Part shown: positions 54,429 through 63,808 of the stretch, piece by piece
How the letters are laid out: every line of letters begins with the position of its first letter
Numbering within the stretch: the first letter of the stretch is position 1
From: Paraburkholderia sp. ZP32-5
Lineage (GTDB): Bacteria; Pseudomonadota; Gammaproteobacteria; Burkholderiales; Burkholderiaceae
NCBI RefSeq assembly: GCF_021390495.1
Contig: NZ_JAJEJP010000001.1
Span: 3,968,001 to 4,032,000, forward strand
DNA length: 64,000 nt
Direction of reading: 5' to 3'
Translations under genes and position numbers: made by a program
Notes under the pieces: generated by a model
The model's database searches: none
Told to the model about the DNA's origin: nothing
What the model saw: only the letters and a program-made list of their open reading frames with translations

Positions 54429-55847
54429 TTAGTAGCGGTAGTGGTTCGGCTTGAACGGACCGTTCTTTTCGACGCCGATATAGCCGGCCTGCGCGTCGGA
54501 CAGCACGGTCAGGTTCGCGCCGATGCGCGCCAGATGCAGACGCGCGACCTTCTCGTCCAGATGCTTCGGCAGCACGTACACCTTGTTCTCGTACTTCGCG
54601 CCTTGCGTGAACAGTTCGATCTGCGCGAGCGTCTGGTTCGTGAACGAGTTCGACATCACGAACGACGGGTGGCCGGTCGCGCAGCCGAGGTTCACCAGAC
54701 GCCCTTCAGCCAGCAGGATCACGCGCTTGCCGTCCGGGAAAATGATGTGGTCGACTTGCGGCTTGATGTTTTCCCACGTGTACTGGCGGGTCGACGCGAC
54801 GTCGATTTCCGAGTCGAAGTGGCCGATGTTGCAGACGATCGCGTTATGACGCATCGCCTTCATGTGATCGTGGTTGATCACGTGGTAGTTGCCGGTCGCC
54901 GTCACGAAGATGTCGGCCTTATCGGCCGCGTATTCCATCGTCACGACGCGGTAGCCTTCCATCGCTGCCTGCAGTGCGCAGATCGGATCGATTTCGGTGA
55001 CCCACACGGTCGCGCCCAGACCGCGCAGCGATTGCGCGCAGCCCTTGCCCACGTCGCCGTAACCGGCGACGACCGCGATCTTGCCCGCGATCATCACGTC
55101 GGTCGCGCGCTTGATGCCGTCGACCAGCGACTCGCGGCAGCCATACAGGTTGTCGAACTTCGACTTCGTGACCGAATCGTTGACGTTGATCGCCGGGAAC
55201 GGCAGACGGCCTTCCTTTTCCATCTGGTACAGACGGTGCACGCCGGTCGTGGTTTCTTCGGTGACGCCCTTGATGTGCGCGAGACGCGTCGAGTACCACA
55301 CCGGATCCGCGTCAAGGTGCTTCGCGATCGACTTGTACAGCGCGACTTCTTCCTCGTTGGTCGGCTTGGCGATCACCGAACGGTCCTTCTCGGCCTTCGA
55401 GCCGAGGATCAGCAACAGCGTTGCGTCGCCGCCGTCGTCGAGGATCATGTTGGCGAACTCGCCGTTCGGCCATTCGAAGATGCGGTGCGAGAACTCCCAG
55501 TATTCGTCGAGCGATTCGCCCTTGAATGCGAACACCGGCGTGCCGGCTTGCGCGATCGCGGCGGCGGCATGGTCCTGGGTCGAGAAGATGTTGCACGAAG
55601 CCCAGCGCACGTCCGCGCCGAGCGCGGTCAGCGTTTCGATCAGCACGCCGGTCTGGATCGTCATGTGCAGCGAGCCGGCGACGCGCGCGCCCTTCAGCGG
55701 CTGCTGCGCCTTGTACTCTTCGCGCGTTTGCATGAGGCCGGGCATTTCGGTCTCGGCGATCGTGAGTTCCTTGCGGCCCCACGAAGCGAGCGACATATCG
55801 GCAACGACGTAATCCTGGTTCTGGGAATCGATAACTGCGGCGTTCAT
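54429..55847 (-). CDS. ahcY: S-adenosylhomocysteine hydrolase
   Basis: A 472-residue AhcY with the NAD-binding motif [12 protein letters not shown] and conserved GHFDSEID and the C-terminal FKPNHYRY. It splits SAH to adenosine and homocysteine, relieving inhibition of methyltransferases. The start is taken at ATG 55847, 5 bp after AGGAGG; a GTG lies just upstream at 55850. A SAH riboswitch in its leader gives direct control by its substrate. Confidence 0.98.
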   Translation of the reverse strand: MNAAVIDSQNQDYVVADMSLASWGRKELTIAETEMPGLMQTREEYKAQQPLKGARVAGSLHMTIQTGVLIETLTALGADVRWASCNIFSTQDHAAAAIAQAGTPVFAFKGESLDEYWEFSHRIFEWPNGEFANMILDDGGDATLLLILGSKAEKDRSVIAKPTNEEEVALYKSIAKHLDADPVWYSTRLAHIKGVTEETTTGVHRLYQMEKEGRLPFPAINVNDSVTKSKFDNLYGCRESLVDGIKRATDVMIAGKIAVVAGYGDVGKGCAQSLRGLGATVWVTEIDPICALQAAMEGYRVVTMEYAADKADIFVTATGNYHVINHDHMKAMRHNAIVCNIGHFDSEIDVASTRQYTWENIKPQVDHIIFPDGKRVILLAEGRLVNLGCATGHPSFVMSNSFTNQTLAQIELFTQGAKYENKVYVLPKHLDEKVARLHLARIGANLTVLSDAQAGYIGVEKNGPFKPNHYRY

Positions 55848-55879
55848 CACGCCCTCCTTTCTAAGTAGTGACTAGAAAT

Positions 55880-56012
55880 GTGACGTGAGCGCGGTTCGAT
55901 GCGGGGGATCGGCGCGCTTTGGCAGCCTTGCCCTCCGATTGAAGCCTTCGAGCCTGGCGGGCGGCCGGCGAATGAAAATTCGCGGTACCCGTCGCAACGC
56001 TCCTCGAAGACG
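55880..56012 (-). ncRNA. SAH riboswitch in the ahcY leader
   Basis: On the minus strand the leader contains the SAH-aptamer landmarks in order: CGAGGAGCGTTGCGACGG (from about 56005), CCAGGCTCGA (55957-55948) and CGCGCTCACG (about 55893-55884). GAGCG (56002-55998) can pair with CGCTC (55891-55887), and TCGAG with CTCGA, giving the known two-stem pseudoknotted outline. SAH riboswitches occur upstream of ahcY/metF genes in beta-proteobacteria and turn expression on when SAH builds up. It ends about 30 bp before the ribosome site. Confidence 0.9.
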
Positions 56013-56019
56013 AACGGCG

Positions 56020-56025
56020 ATTGTA
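56020..56025 (-). promoter_or_regulatory. Extended -10 promoter element of ahcY
   Basis: On the minus strand, TGCTACAAT gives a -10 TACAAT (56025-56020) with an upstream TGn. Transcription would start near 56012-56014, right at the 5' end of the riboswitch. No clear -35 hexamer at standard spacing, which suits an extended -10 promoter. Confidence 0.6.
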
Positions 56026-56200
56026 GCAAATCAGCATGACGGTGGCGTGCCAAGGCAAACGCGCGCGGCGGGTGAGACAGCCGGCGCGGCCTCGACCTTT
56101 CTGATTGATTTCGAATGCCGTTCATCAGGCGCTACGCCATAAACGGAGTGACTTACAATCATCCGATTCATTCCAATCTGGAATTCTCGAGACCGGGATC

Positions 56201-57175
56201 ATGGAACTCCGAGCACTGCGTTATTTCGTCGAAGTGGTCCGGCAACAGAGCTTCACCGTCGCCGCCGAGCAGATGTTCGTCACGCAGCCGACCATCAGCA
56301 AGATGGTCAAGTCGCTCGAAGACGAAATCGGCTCGCCGCTGCTGTTGCGCGACGGCCGGCAGATGGTGCTCACCGACGCCGGCCGGATCGTCTATCAGCG
56401 CGGCCAGGATGTGCTTGCCGCGCACGCGCGGTTGCAGGCCGAACTGAACGATCTCGACACGCTCGGGCGCGGCGAACTGACGATCGGCATCCCGCCGATG
56501 GGCGGCGCGTTGTTCACGCCTGCGATCGCAGCATTCCGCCAACGCTATCCGAAGATCGAGCTGAAACTGTTCGAGCAGGGTTCACGCGCGATCGAAGCCG
56601 CGCTGATCAACGGCGAGCTGGAACTCGGTGGCGTGCTGCAACCGGTCGATCCGGCGGATATCGACGTGCTGCCGATCAGCCGCCACTTGTTGTGGCTGGT
56701 CGCGCGCACCGGTTCGCGCTGGGACGCGTTGCGCGAAGTGCCGCTCGCGCAGCTCGCGAACGAGCCGTTCGTGTTCTATGGCGAAAGTCTCGCGCTGAAC
56801 GATGTGGTGCTGAATGCGTGCCGGGAGGCGGGTTTCGCGCCGGCGATCGTCGGGCGCAGCGGGCATTGGGATTTCATGGCGGCGCTGGTGCTGGCCGGGG
56901 TCGGCATCGCGCTGTTGCCCGCGCCCTATTGCCGCCGGCTCGATCCCGCGAAGTTCACCTGCCTGCCGGTCGTCGAGCCGGAGATCTCGTGGGAAATGGC
57001 GATCGGCTGGCGCCGCAACGGCTATCTGTCGCATGCGGCGCGCGCGTGGCTCGACGTCGCGCGCGAGACGCTGCCGACCCAGACTAGCGACGATTTCATG
57101 CTCGGGCCGGGGATCGGTCTTAATGGGATCGCGGAGCCGGGGGGCGCGCAAACGCACACGTCGTCGGACGGGTGA
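56201..57175 (+). CDS. LysR-family transcriptional regulator
   Basis: A 324-residue LysR protein. The N-terminal helix-turn-helix is MELRALRYFVEVVRQQSFTV through TQPTISKMVKSLEDEIGSPL; the effector domain follows (GELTIGIPPMGGALFTPAIA). The frame is open upstream to 56105, but ATG 56201 matches the family start. It is divergent from ahcY and upstream of the acyl-CoA dehydrogenase; the target is not known. Confidence 0.92.
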   Translation: MELRALRYFVEVVRQQSFTVAAEQMFVTQPTISKMVKSLEDEIGSPLLLRDGRQMVLTDAGRIVYQRGQDVLAAHARLQAELNDLDTLGRGELTIGIPPMGGALFTPAIAAFRQRYPKIELKLFEQGSRAIEAALINGELELGGVLQPVDPADIDVLPISRHLLWLVARTGSRWDALREVPLAQLANEPFVFYGESLALNDVVLNACREAGFAPAIVGRSGHWDFMAALVLAGVGIALLPAPYCRRLDPAKFTCLPVVEPEISWEMAIGWRRNGYLSHAARAWLDVARETLPTQTSDDFMLGPGIGLNGIAEPGGAQTHTSSDG

Positions 57176-57696
57176 AACCCGGCGGTTAGTTAGGTTATCG
57201 GGTCCACGTACTGGCCCTCGCCGCTATCTCACCATCACGCACGCTCGTATCCCGCTCCACCATTCTCAATGCGGCCGCCCCTTCCGGCCGCGCCGGCGCG
57301 CTGGCAGCCGCACTAGCCGGCGCGCTGGCAGCCGCACTAGCCGGCGCGCTGGCAGCCGCGCTCAGTTCCACCGCACGCTCGCCAATCATCATCGTCCGCG
57401 CATCCGTCTCGTACCCACTCGTCAACGCGCGTTTTCAGCGCATTGCGGCAAGCGCCGCGGGGTTGCGGAGGCTTCGGCCGAGAGCGAATCCTCTAAACGC
57501 CGGCGCCGCCGCCCCCCTATGATGAAAGACGCGTGCAAGCGGCCCCGGCATCCCGCGCCCCGCATTCGAACATCGTGCGACACGCGTCGTCTTTTCGACT
57601 CGCGGCACTCGGTACAGCAGCCAAACAGAATCGAAAAACGCAGCGTCGATCGCCTCGTCAAACCGGCGCACAATGACAAAGCAACGGAGACAGCAG
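57176..57696. other. Intergenic region with short tandem repeats
   Basis: About 520 bp between the LysR and acyl-CoA dehydrogenase genes. It contains 24-bp tandem repeats (57295-57359) and no recognised gene. A minus-strand frame (57425-57195) would encode repeated AAASAPAS peptides, which is probably not a real gene. GGAGA near 57686 is the ribosome site of the next gene. Confidence 0.5.
57295..57359. repeat. 24-bp tandem repeat, about 2.7 copies
   Basis: The unit GGCGCGCTGGCAGCCGCACT plus AGCC occurs at 57295-57318 and 57319-57342, and its first 17 bases again at 57343-57359, without mismatches. It could vary in copy number between strains. Confidence 0.9.
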
Positions 57697-59379
57697 ATGG
57701 AACAGCACGGCTTCGGACAGACTCACGAGGTGACGAATCAGGCGTCGCCGCTCGCGGACTACAACCTGTTCGCAAGCGACACCGCGTTGTGCGCCGCGCT
57801 CGAACGCGATGGCGCGTTGTGGCGCCGCGATGCGCTGCTACAGCAGGGCGCCGCGCTGACGACACCGGAAACGCTCGCACTCGCCGAACTCGCGAACCGT
57901 CACACGCCCGAGCTGATCACGCATAGCCCGCGCGGCGAGCGTATCGATGCGCTCGAGTTTCATCCCGCGTGGCACGAACTGCTCGCGCTGCTGCGCCGCG
58001 AAGGTCTGCACGCGCTGCCGTTTTCCGATCCACAGCGCGGCGCGATGGTCGCGCGCTGCGCCGGCTATTTTCTGCACGCGCAGATCGAATCCGGCTCGCT
58101 GTGTCCGCTGACGATGACCTTCGCGAGCATCCCTGTGTTGCAACGCGAGCCGGCGCTGTTCGAGACGCTGTGCGCCCAGTTGTATTCGCGCGAACACGAT
58201 CCGCGCGATGTGCCGCTCGCGCGCAAACGCTCAGCGATGATCGGCATGGGCATGACCGAAAAGCAGGGCGGCTCGGACGTGCGCAGCAACCAGACGCGCG
58301 CCCACGCGATCGATGCCGGCGGCCGTGGCGGCGCCTACCGGCTCATCGGTCACAAGTGGTTTTTCTCGGCGCCGCAGTGCGACGCGCATCTGGTGCTCGC
58401 GCGCACCGATGCGCACGAGGGACTGTCGTGCTTTTTCGTGCCGCGTTTCGCGCCGGACGGCAGCAAGAACGCGGTGCAGATCCAGCGTCTGAAGGACAAG
58501 CTCGGCAATCGCTCGAACGCGAGCAGCGAAGTCGAATTTCTCGACGCGTACGGCGTGCTGATCGGCGACGAAGGACGCGGCGTGCCGACCATCATCGAAA
58601 TGGCGAACTACACGCGGCTCGATTGCGTGATCGGCAGCGCCGCGCTGATGCGCGCGGCGCTCGTGCAGGCGATCCATCACGCGCGGCATCGCAATGCTTT
58701 CGGCCGCCATCTCGCCGAGCAGCCGCTGATGCGCAACGTGCTCGCCGATCTCGCGCTCGAATCGGAAGCGGCGACCGTGCTGTTCATGCGGCTCGCGCGC
58801 GCATTCGAGGAATCGTCAGACGCGGCCGCTTCGCCCGCCGAGCGCGCGTGGCGGCGCATCGTGACGCCGGCCGCGAAGTACTGGGTGTGCAAGCGCGCAC
58901 TCGAATTCACCGGCGAGGCGATGGAGGTCTGGGGCGGCAACGGCTACGTCGAAACCGGGCCGATGGCGCGCTTCTATCGCGAAGCGCCGGTCAATTCGAT
59001 CTGGGAAGGCTCCGGCAATGTGATGTGCCTCGACGTGTTGCGCGCGATGGAACGCGAACCGCAAGCCGCGCAGGCGCTGTTCGCCGCGTGGCAGGAAGTG
59101 GCGCACGCGCATCCGGCACTCGCCGCGGCGCTCGCGAGACTTGCGGCGACGTTGAGCGGACCGGCGGAACAACGCGAAGCATCGGCGCGGCGCATCGCGC
59201 AGCAGATCGTGCTGATCGCGCAGGCGACGCTGCTCGCGCAATACGCGCCGACTGATGTCGCCGATGCGTTCATCGCGACGCGTCTTGGCGATGGCTGTGG
59301 CGAGAGTGGGCGGGTGTACGGCACGCTGCCCGCGACGTTCGATCATGCGGCGATTGTCGAGCGGGCGTTTCCGGGGTGA
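57697..59379 (+). CDS. Acyl-CoA dehydrogenase family protein, AidB-like
   Basis: A 560-residue flavoprotein. The acyl-CoA dehydrogenase core is marked by MIGMGMTEKQGGSDVRSNQT, YRLIGHKWFFSAP, IEMANYTRLDCVIG and EVWGGNGYVETGPMARFYRE then NSIWEGSGN. The long form with an N-terminal extension and these motifs is typical of AidB, a protein tied to alkylation stress. ATG 57697 is chosen with GGAGA eight bases before it; ATG 57673 is also in frame. Confidence 0.9.
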   Translation: MEQHGFGQTHEVTNQASPLADYNLFASDTALCAALERDGALWRRDALLQQGAALTTPETLALAELANRHTPELITHSPRGERIDALEFHPAWHELLALLRREGLHALPFSDPQRGAMVARCAGYFLHAQIESGSLCPLTMTFASIPVLQREPALFETLCAQLYSREHDPRDVPLARKRSAMIGMGMTEKQGGSDVRSNQTRAHAIDAGGRGGAYRLIGHKWFFSAPQCDAHLVLARTDAHEGLSCFFVPRFAPDGSKNAVQIQRLKDKLGNRSNASSEVEFLDAYGVLIGDEGRGVPTIIEMANYTRLDCVIGSAALMRAALVQAIHHARHRNAFGRHLAEQPLMRNVLADLALESEAATVLFMRLARAFEESSDAAASPAERAWRRIVTPAAKYWVCKRALEFTGEAMEVWGGNGYVETGPMARFYREAPVNSIWEGSGNVMCLDVLRAMEREPQAAQALFAAWQEVAHAHPALAAALARLAATLSGPAEQREASARRIAQQIVLIAQATLLAQYAPTDVADAFIATRLGDGCGESGRVYGTLPATFDHAAIVERAFPG

Positions 59380-59656
59380 ATTTGCTGCGCGAATCGGTCG
59401 TGTGAATCTTCCGGCGTGAATCTTCGGCTGAATCTGCAGGCGAATTCGAGGCCTGATTTTGCAGCCTGAGCTGTCGGCCCAAGCGCTACGCGCAGACATC
59501 TAGCACAACCGGTCTGTCATACGCCCCCAAAGGCAAGCGACAAGTCTCACTCCGCAAACCCAACACGACACCAACGCATCACCACCACAACCCAATAACA
59601 AACCAACAACCCATCGCGCGCCACGCGCACCGTCATCGATCAGGGAGTGGACTCAG
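59380..59656. other. Leader region of the aldehyde dehydrogenase gene
   Basis: About 280 bp. The first part has repeated TGAATCTTC/TGAATCTGC motifs. The part from 59551 to 59614 is very rich in C and A and poor in G (59577-59614 contains no G), an unstructured stretch like a Rho-loading site or an untranslated leader. GGGAG at 59643-59647 is the ribosome site. Confidence 0.5.
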
Positions 59657-61075
59657 ATGAAGCACGATCTGCCGGGGATCGCCGCGCTCGAATCGCTGCT
59701 GCGCGACCAACGTCATGCGTATCTGCGCGCGCCGTATCCGTCGTGGGACACGCGCGCGACACACCTGCGAGCGCTGCGCAAGCTGATGCTCGACAATCGC
59801 GACGCGCTCGCCGCGGCGATGCACGCCGACTTCGGCAACCGCGCGAAACAGGAAGTGCTGCTCGCCGAATTCCTGCTCGTGAAGGAAGAGATCGACGCCG
59901 CGCTGCGCCACGGCAAACGCTGGATGAAACCGCAGCGCCGCCGCACCAATAAATGGCTGCTGCCCGCGCGCGCGAAAGTCGTGCCGCAGCCGCTCGGGGT
60001 GGTCGGCATCATCGTGCCGTGGAATTATCCGGTGCTGCTGGCGGTTGGCCCGCTCGTCAGCGCGCTGACGGCCGGCAACCGCGCGATCATCAAGATGTCC
60101 GAGCTGACGCCGCGCACGTCCGCGCTATTCGAGCTGCTGATCGGCCAGACCTTTGCGCGCAATCACATCGCGGTCGTCAACGGCGACGCCGCGCTCGCCG
60201 CCGCGTTCAGCGCGCAGCCGTTCGACCATCTGCTGTTCACCGGCTCGACGAAAGTCGGTCACGAGGTGATGCGCGCGGCAGCCGAACATCTGACGCCAGT
60301 CACGCTCGAACTCGGCGGCAAATCGCCGGCGCTGATCGGTGCGCATGCGCGCTTCGACAACGCGGTCGACAACCTGATCGCCGGCAAGACGCTCAACGCC
60401 GGACAGACCTGTATCGCGCCCGACTACGTGCTGGTACCGCGCGGCAAGGAGCAGGCATTCATCGAGCGGGCGCGTTCGCGGATGGCGAAGATGTATCCCG
60501 AGTTCGCACGGAATCCGGATTACACGTCGATCATTTCGGCGCGTCACTTCGAGCGGCTCGAACGCCTCGCCGACGAAGCGCGGGCCGCCGGCGCGCAACT
60601 ACACGCGCTGACCGATGCGCAGCCGGACGCTGAGAGCCGGCGTTTTCCGCTGATCGCCGTGACCGGCGCGCCGGACGAATGCGCGCTAATGCAGGAGGAG
60701 ATTTTCGGGCCGCTGCTGCCGCTGGTGCCGTACGACACGCTCGACGACGCGATCGCGTGGATCAACGCGAGGCCGCGGCCGCTCGCGTTGTACCTGTACG
60801 CCGACGATACCCGGACGATCGAGCGTGTTACGCACGAGACGATCGCCGGCGGCATGGCGATCAACGAAACGCTGATGCATCTCGCGTGCGAGAGTTTGCC
60901 GTTCGGCGGCGTCGGCGCGAGCGGGATGGGCGCGTATCACGGATACGAGGGATTCGTGACGTTTTCGAAGATGAAGCCGGTGTTGCGGCAGGCGCGGCTG
61001 AATGCGCGCGGATTGATCGCGCCGCCGTATGGAAAACGGGTCAATGCGCTGTTGAAATTAATGATGAAGTTTTGA
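59657..61075 (+). CDS. Aldehyde dehydrogenase, coniferyl-aldehyde type
   Basis: A 472-residue class 3-like aldehyde dehydrogenase. Motifs are VGIIVPWNYPVLLAVGPLVS, FTGSTKVGHEV, LELGGKSPALIG with Glu218, and AGQTCIAPDY with Cys252 as catalytic nucleophile, then EEIFGPLLPLV. The length and C-terminal shape fit coniferyl aldehyde dehydrogenases, which oxidise lignin-type aldehydes; fatty aldehydes are an alternative, given the neighbouring acyl-CoA dehydrogenase. Confidence 0.9.
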   Translation: MKHDLPGIAALESLLRDQRHAYLRAPYPSWDTRATHLRALRKLMLDNRDALAAAMHADFGNRAKQEVLLAEFLLVKEEIDAALRHGKRWMKPQRRRTNKWLLPARAKVVPQPLGVVGIIVPWNYPVLLAVGPLVSALTAGNRAIIKMSELTPRTSALFELLIGQTFARNHIAVVNGDAALAAAFSAQPFDHLLFTGSTKVGHEVMRAAAEHLTPVTLELGGKSPALIGAHARFDNAVDNLIAGKTLNAGQTCIAPDYVLVPRGKEQAFIERARSRMAKMYPEFARNPDYTSIISARHFERLERLADEARAAGAQLHALTDAQPDAESRRFPLIAVTGAPDECALMQEEIFGPLLPLVPYDTLDDAIAWINARPRPLALYLYADDTRTIERVTHETIAGGMAINETLMHLACESLPFGGVGASGMGAYHGYEGFVTFSKMKPVLRQARLNARGLIAPPYGKRVNALLKLMMKF

Positions 61076-61102
61076 CTGCGCTGTGCTGGGCGGGGCTTAT
61101 CT

Positions 61103-62029
61103 CTACGGCCGACCGGCACAAGCCCCAACCTTCACCAGCATCTCGCGCAAGCGCGGCGCGGCGAAATCCAGAAATCGGCGCATCTTCAGCGGCATCTGCC
61201 CGCGCGACGCATGGACGAGATGCACCGGCGCCATCTCCGGCTCGAACTCGGCGAGCACGATACGCAGCGCGCCGGCCTCCAGCGCATCGAAGACCTGGTA
61301 GTGAAGCAACCGTGTAGCGCCGACACCGCGGATCGCCGCCTGCGCCGCGGCCTCCGCCGTCGTCACCGATAAACGCGGCACCACCGGAAGCTCGAACGTC
61401 GTCGTCGATCCGGGTGCCTTGAAACGCCAGCCGGGAGAGGGCAACGGCGTGTCGAACGTGACGCACGGGAGTGTCAGCAGATCGTCGGGCATTTGCGGCA
61501 CGCCATACCTGGCCACGAGCGAAGGGCTCGCGCAAACCACCGTGCGCAGCAGACCGACCTGGGTCGCCACCATCGAACTGTCGGGCAATTTGCCGATCCG
61601 CACGGCCATATCGATGTGAGCATCGAGCAGATCGATATTGCGATCGGTCATCACGAGGCGAACGTTGATTTCCGGGAACAGCGCCAGAAAGTCGGCGATC
61701 ACGGGTAGCACATGTAGCCGGCCGAACAGGATCGGCGCGGTGATAACCAGGTCCCCTTTCGGCGCGGTCAACTCGCCGGTCACTTCCCTTTCCGCGTCTT
61801 CGACCTGTTCGAGGATGCGGCGCGCCGCCTCGACGTAGGTCACGCCGGCGTCCGTCAGCGTGAGCTTGCGCGTCGTTCGCATCAGCAGCTTCGTGCCCAG
61901 CAGCGCTTCGAGGTCCGAGATTTTTCGGCTCAGCGTCGTCAGCGGCACCTTTAAAGCACGGCTTGCGGCTGTCAGGCTTCCCGCGTCGCTCACCGTCACC
62001 AGCATCGACATGGCTTCGAAACGATCCAC
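61103..62029 (-). CDS. LysR-family transcriptional regulator
   Basis: A 308-residue LysR regulator with GTG start after GGGAGA (MDRFEAMSMLVTVSDAGSLT, PLTTLSRKISDLEALLGTKL). It belongs to the group with RTTRKLTLTDAG after the helix-turn-helix. It is divergent from the AhpD-like gene with a 121-bp gap and probably controls it and the following flavoprotein. Confidence 0.92.
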   Translation of the reverse strand: MDRFEAMSMLVTVSDAGSLTAASRALKVPLTTLSRKISDLEALLGTKLLMRTTRKLTLTDAGVTYVEAARRILEQVEDAEREVTGELTAPKGDLVITAPILFGRLHVLPVIADFLALFPEINVRLVMTDRNIDLLDAHIDMAVRIGKLPDSSMVATQVGLLRTVVCASPSLVARYGVPQMPDDLLTLPCVTFDTPLPSPGWRFKAPGSTTTFELPVVPRLSVTTAEAAAQAAIRGVGATRLLHYQVFDALEAGALRIVLAEFEPEMAPVHLVHASRGQMPLKMRRFLDFAAPRLREMLVKVGACAGRP

Positions 62030-62150
62030 TTATTCTCCCGGTTTCCGGTGAATTGATTTCCGATATTGCCGGATTATCCCAGCATTCGAAAGAGCGCATC
62101 ATTTCAGTCATCCGGACTATTCCAGTCTGCGTAATCCAGGAGATGTCACG

Positions 62151-62696
62151 ATGTCCCGTCTTTCGATTCCTGCCGTCGATGCCGCCCCGGAAGGCTCCAA
62201 GGCCACGCTCGATGCCGTCCACAAGCAGTTGGGCGTCGTCCCCAACCTGTTTCGCCTGATCGGCAATAGCCCTGTCGCGCTTACCGCCTATACGGGATTT
62301 CATGGCGCGCTCTCCGGGACCTTCGACGCGAAGACCCGCGAGCGGATCGCGCTGGCCGTCGCGCAGGTCAACGGTTGCGACTATTGCCTGTCGGCGCACA
62401 CTTATCTGGGCCTGAATCTCGCGAAGATCGACGCGGAAGAAATCGCGTTGAACCGCAAAGGCGCTTCGGGGGATCCCAAGGCGAACGCCGCCGTCCAGTT
62501 CGCCGCAAGGGTGGCGAAAGAGCGCGGCCACGTTAGCGATGCCGATCTCAAGGCGGTCCGCGACGCAGGCTTCACGGACGCGCAGATCGTGGAAATTGTC
62601 AGCCTCGTCGCGGAAAACAGTTTCACGAACTACCTGAACGAAGTCGCGAAGACGGAAATCGACTTCCCTGTCGTGCGCGCGGCCGACGCCGCGTAA
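62151..62696 (+). CDS. Carboxymuconolactone decarboxylase/AhpD-like peroxidase-related protein
   Basis: A 181-residue protein with the AhpD-type CxxC-x-x-H motif (NGCDYCLSAHTYLG) at about 79-85. AhpD-like proteins use the two cysteines to reduce peroxides or to recycle a partner. The LysR gene is divergent, and a PNPOx-like gene follows 61 bp later, so a small redox operon is likely. Confidence 0.92.
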   Translation: MSRLSIPAVDAAPEGSKATLDAVHKQLGVVPNLFRLIGNSPVALTAYTGFHGALSGTFDAKTRERIALAVAQVNGCDYCLSAHTYLGLNLAKIDAEEIALNRKGASGDPKANAAVQFAARVAKERGHVSDADLKAVRDAGFTDAQIVEIVSLVAENSFTNYLNEVAKTEIDFPVVRAADAA

Positions 62697-62757
62697 CGCG
62701 AGCCGGGTCGGCGCGCTCGAAGCGCCGGCCCGTTCTCCCCATTAGCGGAGGCGTGCC

Positions 62758-63378
62758 ATGTCGTACGGTTTTCTGGATATCGCCGTGACACCCAGTGTGC
62801 GAGCCATGCAGGCCAGCATGGGTGTCGAAGATCTATGGCAGGACTTCAACGGACATCGCGAATTCGATCGATTCACCCGCAGCGAAGCGGCCTTCATCGC
62901 TCGGCGTGACAGTTTCTATCTCGCGACGGTTTCGGAAACCGGTTGGCCTTACGTGCAGCATCGGGGCGGCCCGACCGGCTTTCTTAAACTGATCGACGAC
63001 CGCACGCTGGCTTTTGCCGACTATCGCGGCAACCTGCAATACATCAGTGCCGGCAATCTCGCGGCCAACGATCGGGTTTGTCTATTCCTGATGGACTATC
63101 CCCGCCGCGGCCGGCTCAAGATTTATGCGCATGCGGAAATGCTGGCGCTCGACGCCGACCCGGCGTTGACGGAGCTGGTCTCCGAGCCGACCTACAAAGC
63201 CAATCCGGAGCGGATCTTTCGGCTGCATCTCGAGAACTTCGACTGGAATTGCTCACAGCACATCACACGGCGCTTTTCCGAGCAGCAGGTGAACGAGGCA
63301 GTTCGCCCGCTGCAGGAACGCCTGGCCGAGCTGGAAAGTGAAAATGCGGAGTTACGCGCGCGCCTGGCTGCTGGCTGA
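62758..63378 (+). CDS. Pyridoxamine 5'-phosphate oxidase-like flavin-binding protein
   Basis: A 206-residue split-barrel protein (FIARRDSFYLATVSETGWPY, VQHRGGPTGFLKLIDDRTLA, NDRVCLFLMDYPRRGRLKIY). The C-terminus ends in a coiled coil (LQERLAELESENAELRARLA), likely for dimer formation. The substrate is unknown. AGCGGAGG precedes the ATG. Confidence 0.9.
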   Translation: MSYGFLDIAVTPSVRAMQASMGVEDLWQDFNGHREFDRFTRSEAAFIARRDSFYLATVSETGWPYVQHRGGPTGFLKLIDDRTLAFADYRGNLQYISAGNLAANDRVCLFLMDYPRRGRLKIYAHAEMLALDADPALTELVSEPTYKANPERIFRLHLENFDWNCSQHITRRFSEQQVNEAVRPLQERLAELESENAELRARLAAG

Positions 63379-63454
63379 GGCTGATTCAGCCGACGCCCGG
63401 GGCAAAGGCGCGCCGGCGCGTGCAGGCATGACTAACGCAATACCTCCCTCGGTA

Positions 63455-63808
63455 TTACGCACCGCCCGTTCTGACATCGACGGCTTCTACATCGACCACA
63501 TCCTGCGCAGCGCTGCTTCCCTCGTGCGCGGTCTCAACATCGGCCCCGCTCTCCAGCCGATGCAGCCACGCCAGCAACTCCGCCACCGCCTGATAAAGCT
63601 GCGGCGGAATTCTCGCGTCGAGATCGACCTGCATCAGCAGCGACACCATTTCGGGCGCCTCGTGCACATACAGCCCGGCTTCCTTCGCGCGCTGCACGAT
63701 CATCTCGGCGAGCAGCCCGTACCCTTTCGCGACCACGCGCGGTGCCGCGTCGCCACCCTGGCTGTCGTAGACGAGCGCGGCCGCGCTGCGCCGATTCCTG
63801 CGGCTCAT
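63455..63808 (-). CDS. FlhB-like export-switch protein (EscU/YscU/HrcU C-terminal type)
   Basis: A 117-residue soluble protein that resembles the cytoplasmic domain of FlhB only (AAALVYDSQGGDAAPRVVAK, MIVQRAKEAGLYVHEAPEMV, IPPQLYQAVAELLAWLH). It lacks the membrane part and the NPTH cleavage site. Such FhlB/YlqH-type proteins are found near fliK and may act in flagellar export. It overlaps the stop of the gene upstream (TGATG). Confidence 0.85.
   Translation of the reverse strand: MSRRNRRSAAALVYDSQGGDAAPRVVAKGYGLLAEMIVQRAKEAGLYVHEAPEMVSLLMQVDLDARIPPQLYQAVAELLAWLHRLESGADVETAHEGSSAAQDVVDVEAVDVRTGGA

Noticed and set aside
56026..56060. Sigma-54 promoter upstream of ahcY (TTGGCAC seen on the minus strand)
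   Set aside because: There is no GC/TTGC element at the required distance; an extended -10 sigma-70 type fits better.
57195..57425. Minus-strand small frame with AAASAPAS repeats
   Set aside because: It arises from the 24-bp tandem repeat and has no ribosome site or conserved sequence; not called as a gene.
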